Assembly (NCBI RefSeq): GCF_001905905.1
Contig: NZ_LIVT01000004.1
Location: forward strand, 255,970 to 319,969
DNA from: Streptomyces sp. CB02366
Lineage (GTDB): Bacteria; Actinomycetota; Actinomycetes; Streptomycetales; Streptomycetaceae
Length of the DNA: 64,000 bases
Direction of reading: 5' to 3'
Part shown: piece by piece, positions 60,290 through 64,000 of the stretch
How the letters are laid out: every line of letters starts with the position of its first letter
How positions within the stretch are numbered: the stretch's first letter is position 1
Program-made: the position numbers and the translations under genes
Notes under the pieces: model-generated
Seen by the model: the letters and a program-made list of their open reading frames with translations, nothing else
Told to the model about the DNA's origin: nothing
Databases searched by the model: none

Positions 60290-60358
60290 ATGTCGACGCA
60301 ACAGATCCAGCTCTCGCTCCCGAACTGGTGGTGGACCGCTCATCCGGCGGCCCGCTGA
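60290..60358 (+). CDS. trpL: trp leader peptide with three consecutive Trp codons
   Basis: A 22-codon frame, ATG to TGA, translating MSTQQIQLSLPNWWWTAHPA plus two residues. Residues 13-15 are Trp-Trp-Trp. It precedes a hairpin terminator with a U-run at 60382-60407 and the anthranilate synthase gene. Stalling at the Trp codons when charged tRNA-Trp is scarce would favour an antiterminator, as in classic trp attenuation; such an attenuator has been described for Streptomyces trpE genes. There is no ribosome-binding site. Confidence 0.92.
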   Translation: MSTQQIQLSLPNWWWTAHPAAR

Positions 60359-60380
60359 CACATCGCGCTGACACATCGCG
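60355..60380 (+). repeat. Perfect tandem 13-bp duplication in the trp attenuator
   Basis: CTGACACATCGCG occurs twice head-to-tail, at 60355-60367 and 60368-60380. The first copy contains the trpL stop codon and the second abuts the terminator stem. Confidence 0.9.
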
Positions 60381-60381
60381 A

Positions 60382-60407
60382 AGGCCGCCCGAGGGGCGGC
60401 CTTTTTC
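60382..60407 (+). terminator. trp attenuator terminator
   Basis: A 9-bp stem AGGCCGCCC / GGGCGGCCT with a GAG loop followed by five T residues. A U-run is rare for hairpins in this window and supports intrinsic termination in the leader. Confidence 0.88.
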
Positions 60408-60496
60408 TCGTTCGAAAAGCCGTTCCTCGCCCTGTGAACCCGGTGCGGGCCCCCCTGGGGAGCCCCGTCCGGGCCGTCCGGAAGGAACCCGCTCCC

Positions 60497-62395
60497 ATGT
60501 CCCAGACCGCATCGCCCTCCGCCTCCGCCCTCGTCAGCCGGCTGCTGGCGGAGGGGGCCCCGCCCTTCGCCCTGCTGCGGCGGCGGACGCCCGGGCGTGA
60601 CCACGATCACGTCGAACTGCTCATCGGCGGGGTGCGGGAGGCGGACCGGCTGGCCGACCTGCCGGTGGGCCCGTCCCCGGCCCTGGCCCTGGTGCCGTTC
60701 CGGCAGATCGCCGAGCGCGGCTTCGACGTGCGCGACGACGGCACCCCGCTGAGCGTGCTGGTCGCCGACGAGACGCACGAGCTGGGGCTCGCGGAGGTGC
60801 TGGCGGCGCTGCCCGCCCATGACGTGGCGGTGGAGGACCGCGGCTTCGACGTGCAGGACGCGGAGTACGCGGACATCGTGCGGCGGGTGATCCGGGACGA
60901 GATCGGTCGAGGCGAGGGCGCGAACTTCGTGATCCGGCGGACCTTCCGGGGCGAGATCCCCGGGTTCGGGCGGGCGGACGCGCTGGCGCTGTTCCGGCGG
61001 CTGCTGGCGGGCGAGCGGGGCGCGTACTGGACGTTCGTCGTCCACACCGGGGACAGGACGCTGGTCGGGGCCAGCCCCGAGGTGCATGTGCGGATGTCCG
61101 GCGGGACGGTCGTGATGAACCCGATCAGCGGGACCTACCGCTACCCGGACGGAGGGCCCACCGCGACGAGCCTGCTGGCGTTCCTCGGGGACCGCAAGGA
61201 GAGCGAGGAGCTGTCCATGGTGGTCGACGAGGAGCTGAAGATGATGTGCACGGTGGGCGACATGGGCGGGGTGGTGGTCGGCCCCCGGCTCAAGGAGATG
61301 GCGCACCTCGCCCACACCGAGTACGAGCTGCGCGGGAAGTCCTCGCTGGATGTGCGGGACGTGCTGCGCGAGACGATGTTCGCGGCGACCGTCACCGGCT
61401 CCCCGGTGCAGAACGCGTGCCGGGTGATCGAGCGCTACGAGCCCGGGGGCCGCGGCTACTACGCGGGCGCGCTGGCGCTGCTGGGCCGGGACGCGAGCGG
61501 GGCGCAGACCCTGGACTCCCCGATCCTGATCCGTACCGCCGACATCGCGCCCGACGGCTCGCTGCGGGTTCCGGTCGGGGCCACGCTCGTACGCCACTCG
61601 GACCCGGAGGGCGAGGTCGCCGAGACGCACGCCAAGGCGGCCGGGATCCTCGCCGCGCTGGGGGTGCGGCCGGGCCGGCCGGCCGCGGAGGCGCACCGCC
61701 CCCGGCTGGCCGCCGACCCCCGGGTGCAGGCGGCGCTGGAGGCCCGGCGCGGCTCTCTCGCCCCGTTCTGGCTGCGGATGCAGGAGCGCGCCCAGGAACT
61801 TTCCGGCCATGCCCTGGTGGTGGACGGCGAGGACACGTTCACCGCGATGCTGGCCCATCTGCTGCGGGCCGGCGGGCTGGACGTCTCGGTGCGCCGCTAC
61901 GACGAGCCGGGGCTGCGCGAGGCGGTCCGGGCACACACGGGGCCCGTGGTGCTGGGCCCCGGCCCGGGCGACCCGGGCGACCCGGGCGACCCGAAGATGC
62001 GGTTCCTGCGGGAGATCGCCGCCGAGCTGCTGCGGGACCACCGGCACGGGCTGCTGGGCGTCTGCCTGGGGCATGAGCTGATCGCGGCGGAGCTGGGGCT
62101 GGAGATCGTCCGCAAGGCCGTGCCGTACCAGGGGGCGCAGACCGGGATCCGGCTGTTCGGGCGGCCGGAGACGGTGGGCTTCTACAACAGCTTCACCGGG
62201 CGGTGCGACGCCTCGGCCGCCGCCGAGCTGGCCGCGCACGGGATCGAGGTGAGCCGGGACGAGGAGAGCGGCGAGCTGCACGCACTGCGGGGGCCGGGCT
62301 TCGCCTCGGTGCAGTTCCACCCGGAGTCGGTGCTGACCGTGCGGGGTTCGGCGATCGTGACGGAGCTGCTGGCGGGGCTGCCCGTGGCGGGCTGA
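60497..62395 (+). CDS. trpE: Anthranilate synthase, fused TrpE-TrpG
   Basis: A 632-residue fusion. Residues 1-420 are the chorismate-binding synthase domain (TFVVHTGDRTLVGASPE, MNPISGTYRY, EELKMMCTVGD, TVTGSPVQNACR); 435-632 are the glutamine amidotransferase domain, with the nucleophile Cys in LGVCLGHELIA and the His-Glu pair in QFHPESVLT. It makes anthranilate from chorismate and glutamine. The fused form also resembles PhzE-type enzymes, but the trp leader in front argues for tryptophan synthesis. ATG 60497 has a GGAAGGA site. Confidence 0.94.
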   Translation: MSQTASPSASALVSRLLAEGAPPFALLRRRTPGRDHDHVELLIGGVREADRLADLPVGPSPALALVPFRQIAERGFDVRDDGTPLSVLVADETHELGLAEVLAALPAHDVAVEDRGFDVQDAEYADIVRRVIRDEIGRGEGANFVIRRTFRGEIPGFGRADALALFRRLLAGERGAYWTFVVHTGDRTLVGASPEVHVRMSGGTVVMNPISGTYRYPDGGPTATSLLAFLGDRKESEELSMVVDEELKMMCTVGDMGGVVVGPRLKEMAHLAHTEYELRGKSSLDVRDVLRETMFAATVTGSPVQNACRVIERYEPGGRGYYAGALALLGRDASGAQTLDSPILIRTADIAPDGSLRVPVGATLVRHSDPEGEVAETHAKAAGILAALGVRPGRPAAEAHRPRLAADPRVQAALEARRGSLAPFWLRMQERAQELSGHALVVDGEDTFTAMLAHLLRAGGLDVSVRRYDEPGLREAVRAHTGPVVLGPGPGDPGDPGDPKMRFLREIAAELLRDHRHGLLGVCLGHELIAAELGLEIVRKAVPYQGAQTGIRLFGRPETVGFYNSFTGRCDASAAAELAAHGIEVSRDEESGELHALRGPGFASVQFHPESVLTVRGSAIVTELLAGLPVAG

Positions 62396-62429
62396 GCGGA
62401 AGGCGGGGCCGCCCGTGGCGGGCCGGGCT

Positions 62430-63425
62430 TCACGCCCTCGGCACGAGGACGTTCTCGCTGTGGCGGCGGGCCAGGTGGTCGACGACGTTCGCGACGGTCG
62501 CGTCGATGATCTGGCCCACCGCGTCCTCGGTGTAGTACGCCTGGTGGGAGGTGACGACGACGTTGGGGAAGGTGACCAGCCGGGCGAGGGTGTCGTCGTC
62601 GATGCCCTCCAGGGACTTGTCGAGGAAGAACAGTCCCGCCTCCGCCTCGTACACGTCGAGTCCGACGCCGAGGAAGCGGCCCGCGCGGAGTTCGGCGACC
62701 AGGGCGGTGGTGTCGACGAGGCCGCCGCGGCTGGTGTTGACGAGGATCGCGTCGTCCTTCATCGCCTTCAGAGCGGCCTCGTCGATGACGTGCCGGGTGG
62801 CGGGGAGCAGCGGTACGTGCAGGCTGAGCAGGTCGGCCTCGGCGAGCAGCCGCTCCTTCTCCACGTACTCCATGCCCAGCTCGACGCAGGCCGGGTTCCG
62901 GGCGACGTCCCAGCCGAGCAGCCTCATGCCGTAGCCGTGGGCGATCCGGGTGAACGCCTCACCGATCTTGCCGGTGCCGAGCACCCCGGCGGTCCGGCCG
63001 TGCATGTCCCGGCCGAGCAGCCCGTCGAGCCGGAAGTCGAAGTCCCGGGTGCGGCTCGCGGCGCGGATGACGCGCCGGTTGACGGCCATGGCGAGGGCCC
63101 AGGCGAACTCGGCGACCGAGTACGGCGAGTAGGACGAGACGCGGGCGACACGCAGGCCCAGCCGCTCGGCGACGTCCAGGTCGATGTTGTTGAAGCCGGT
63201 GGAGCGCTGGGCGATCATCTGCGTGCCGCCCGCGGCGAGCGTCTGGAGCACCGGGGCGCTCAGGTCGGCGTTGACGCTCGTGGAGATGATCTCGTAGCCG
63301 GCCGCGATGGGGGCGGTGTCCCGGTTGAGGAAGACGTCCAGGCAGCGGACCTCGTGGAGCCCAGCGAAGGCTTTCTCGATCAGGGGCTTCTCGTCGGACT
63401 GCACACCGAAGGCCAGGATTTCCAC
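62430..63425 (-). CDS. D-2-hydroxyacid dehydrogenase (D-lactate dehydrogenase-like)
   Basis: A 331-residue NAD-dependent enzyme. The cofactor loop is TAGVLGTGKIGEAF (about 145-158), and the catalytic residues are Arg in NTSRGGLVD, Glu in DVYEAEAG and His in TSHQAYYT. FFLDKSLEGI and FNNIDLDVAERLGLRVARVSSYSPYSVAEF are typical of the fermentative D-lactate dehydrogenase (LdhA) branch. It probably reduces pyruvate to D-lactate. GTG 63425 follows a GGGAG site. It is convergent with the trpE gene. Confidence 0.92.
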   Translation of the reverse strand: MEILAFGVQSDEKPLIEKAFAGLHEVRCLDVFLNRDTAPIAAGYEIISTSVNADLSAPVLQTLAAGGTQMIAQRSTGFNNIDLDVAERLGLRVARVSSYSPYSVAEFAWALAMAVNRRVIRAASRTRDFDFRLDGLLGRDMHGRTAGVLGTGKIGEAFTRIAHGYGMRLLGWDVARNPACVELGMEYVEKERLLAEADLLSLHVPLLPATRHVIDEAALKAMKDDAILVNTSRGGLVDTTALVAELRAGRFLGVGLDVYEAEAGLFFLDKSLEGIDDDTLARLVTFPNVVVTSHQAYYTEDAVGQIIDATVANVVDHLARRHSENVLVPRA

Positions 63426-63452
63426 GGGGTCTCCCGATCCGGAACTGTTGGC

Positions 63453-63492
63453 GGGGCGGGGCCGTACACGCGCGAATATACGGCCCCGCCCC
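63453..63492 (-). terminator. Terminator after the response regulator gene
   Basis: A perfect 14-bp stem GGGGCGGGGCCGTA / TACGGCCCCGCCCC with a 12-base AT-containing loop, 12 bases past the stop at 63505. Confidence 0.8.
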
Positions 63493-63504
63493 GGAACCCG
63501 CCGG

Positions 63505-64000
63505 TCAGACGTCGTCGAGACCGCTCTCGATGGCGTACCGCACCAGCTCCACCCGGTTGTGCAGCTGGAGCTTGCCGAGGGTGTTCTGCACGTGGTTCTG
63601 GACGGTGCGGTGGGAGATGACCAGGCGCTCGGCGATCTGCTTGTACGAGAGCCCCTTGGCGACCAGCCGCAGCACCTCGGTCTCCCGGTCGGTGAGCTGT
63701 GGGGCCTTGGGCTCGTCCGGCGCCGCGGGGGCGGGGTCGGAGGCGAGGCGGCGGTACTCGCCGAGGACGAGGCCCGCCAGGCCCGGGGTGAAGACGGGAT
63801 CTCCGGCGGCGGTGGAGCGGACGGCCTCGATCAGCTCCTGGGTGGAAGCGGACTTCAGCAGGTAGCCGGTGGCCCCGGACTTCACCGCCTCCAGGACGTC
63901 GGCGTGCTCACCGCTGGCGGAGAGGACCAGGACCCGCAGGCCCGGGGCGGCGCCGACCAGCTTCTTGCAGACCTGGACGCCGGGCATGCCGGGCAGGTTC
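63505..64000 (-). CDS. LuxR/NarL-type response regulator, C-terminal part
   Basis: Partial gene: its start and the phospho-acceptor Asp lie beyond the right edge. The visible part begins inside the receiver domain (NLPGMPGVQVCKKL, LVLSASGEHADVLEAV, the conserved Lys in GYLLKSAS). It ends with a LuxR-type helix-turn-helix (LTDRETEVLRLVAKGLSYKQIAERLVISHRTVQNHVQNTLGKL). It should bind DNA as a dimer when phosphorylated. The partner sensor kinase is not in the window. Confidence 0.93.
   Translation of the reverse strand, partial: NLPGMPGVQVCKKLVGAAPGLRVLVLSASGEHADVLEAVKSGATGYLLKSASTQELIEAVRSTAAGDPVFTPGLAGLVLGEYRRLASDPAPAAPDEPKAPQLTDRETEVLRLVAKGLSYKQIAERLVISHRTVQNHVQNTLGKLQLHNRVELVRYAIESGLDDV

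Noticed and set aside
60194..62320. Open frame extending DAHP synthase upstream by about 700 codons, antisense to trpE
   Set aside because: The conserved enzyme begins at 60193, and the extension is the complement of trpE. It lacks any recognisable domain.
60497..62395. Phenazine-type PhzE enzyme in a secondary-metabolite cluster
   Set aside because: The fused layout is compatible, but a Trp attenuator precedes it and no other phenazine gene is present.

Overview
This 64 kb window is very GC-rich (about 72%), uses many GTG starts and short 4-bp start/stop overlaps, and carries a complete actinobacterial division and cell-wall (dcw) cluster with sepF, ylmG and divIVA. Gene content and order match the core chromosome of Streptomyces; from memory it corresponds to the S. 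coelicolor stretch from dnaE through the dcw genes to aroH/trpE. No prophage, insertion sequence, CRISPR array, tRNA or rRNA gene was found. It reads as ordinary conserved chromosome, so the points of interest are regulatory and architectural.

Layout. 1-10 kb: the 5' end of dnaE (cut by the window), a DUF2252 protein, a small membrane protein, a membrane-anchored DsbA-like thioredoxin, a dienelactone-hydrolase-like protein, an MscS channel, a CPA1 Na+/H+ antiporter, a GNAT acetyltransferase, an RluD-type pseudouridine synthase, lspA and a TraR/DksA-like protein with a histone-H1-like tail. 10.3-13.8 kb: ileS behind an isoleucine T-box. 14-32 kb: the dcw cluster on the minus strand, transcribed rsmH-ftsL-ftsI-murE-murF-mraY-murD-ftsW-murG-ftsQ, then ftsZ-ylmD-ylmE-sepF-ylmG-divIVA. 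mraZ, ftsA, murC and ddl are absent. A second promoter region lies in front of ftsZ.

32-47 kb: a beta-carbonic anhydrase; a MoxR ATPase-DUF58-transglutaminase operon; a DUF3040 protein; a methyltransferase; an SAV_6107-type HEPN protein; a divergent operon of a degenerate ABC ATPase, a YhgE/Pip permease and a TetR regulator with a palindromic operator on its promoter; a DUF4126 membrane protein; and an FAD amine-oxidase/phytoene-desaturase-like protein. 47-54 kb: a Tyr/Gly/Gln-rich membrane protein, metF, thiE, an Rv2175c-like DNA-binding protein, an NAD(P)H:ferredoxin reductase-like flavoprotein, a small conserved protein, and thiO-thiS-thiG under a TPP riboswitch.

54-64 kb: a PASTA Ser/Thr kinase, an endonuclease IV, a molybdopterin oxidoreductase, bacterioferritin and its ferredoxin (bfd, with an iron box), class II DAHP synthase, a trp leader peptide and attenuator in front of a fused anthranilate synthase, a D-2-hydroxyacid dehydrogenase, and the 3' part of a LuxR-type response regulator cut by the right edge. 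DAHP synthase and anthranilate synthase are divergent neighbours supplying the entry to the shikimate pathway and the first tryptophan-specific step. Many starts in the right half have a TANNNT hexamer ending 6-7 nt before the start codon and no ribosome-binding site, suggesting leaderless transcripts.
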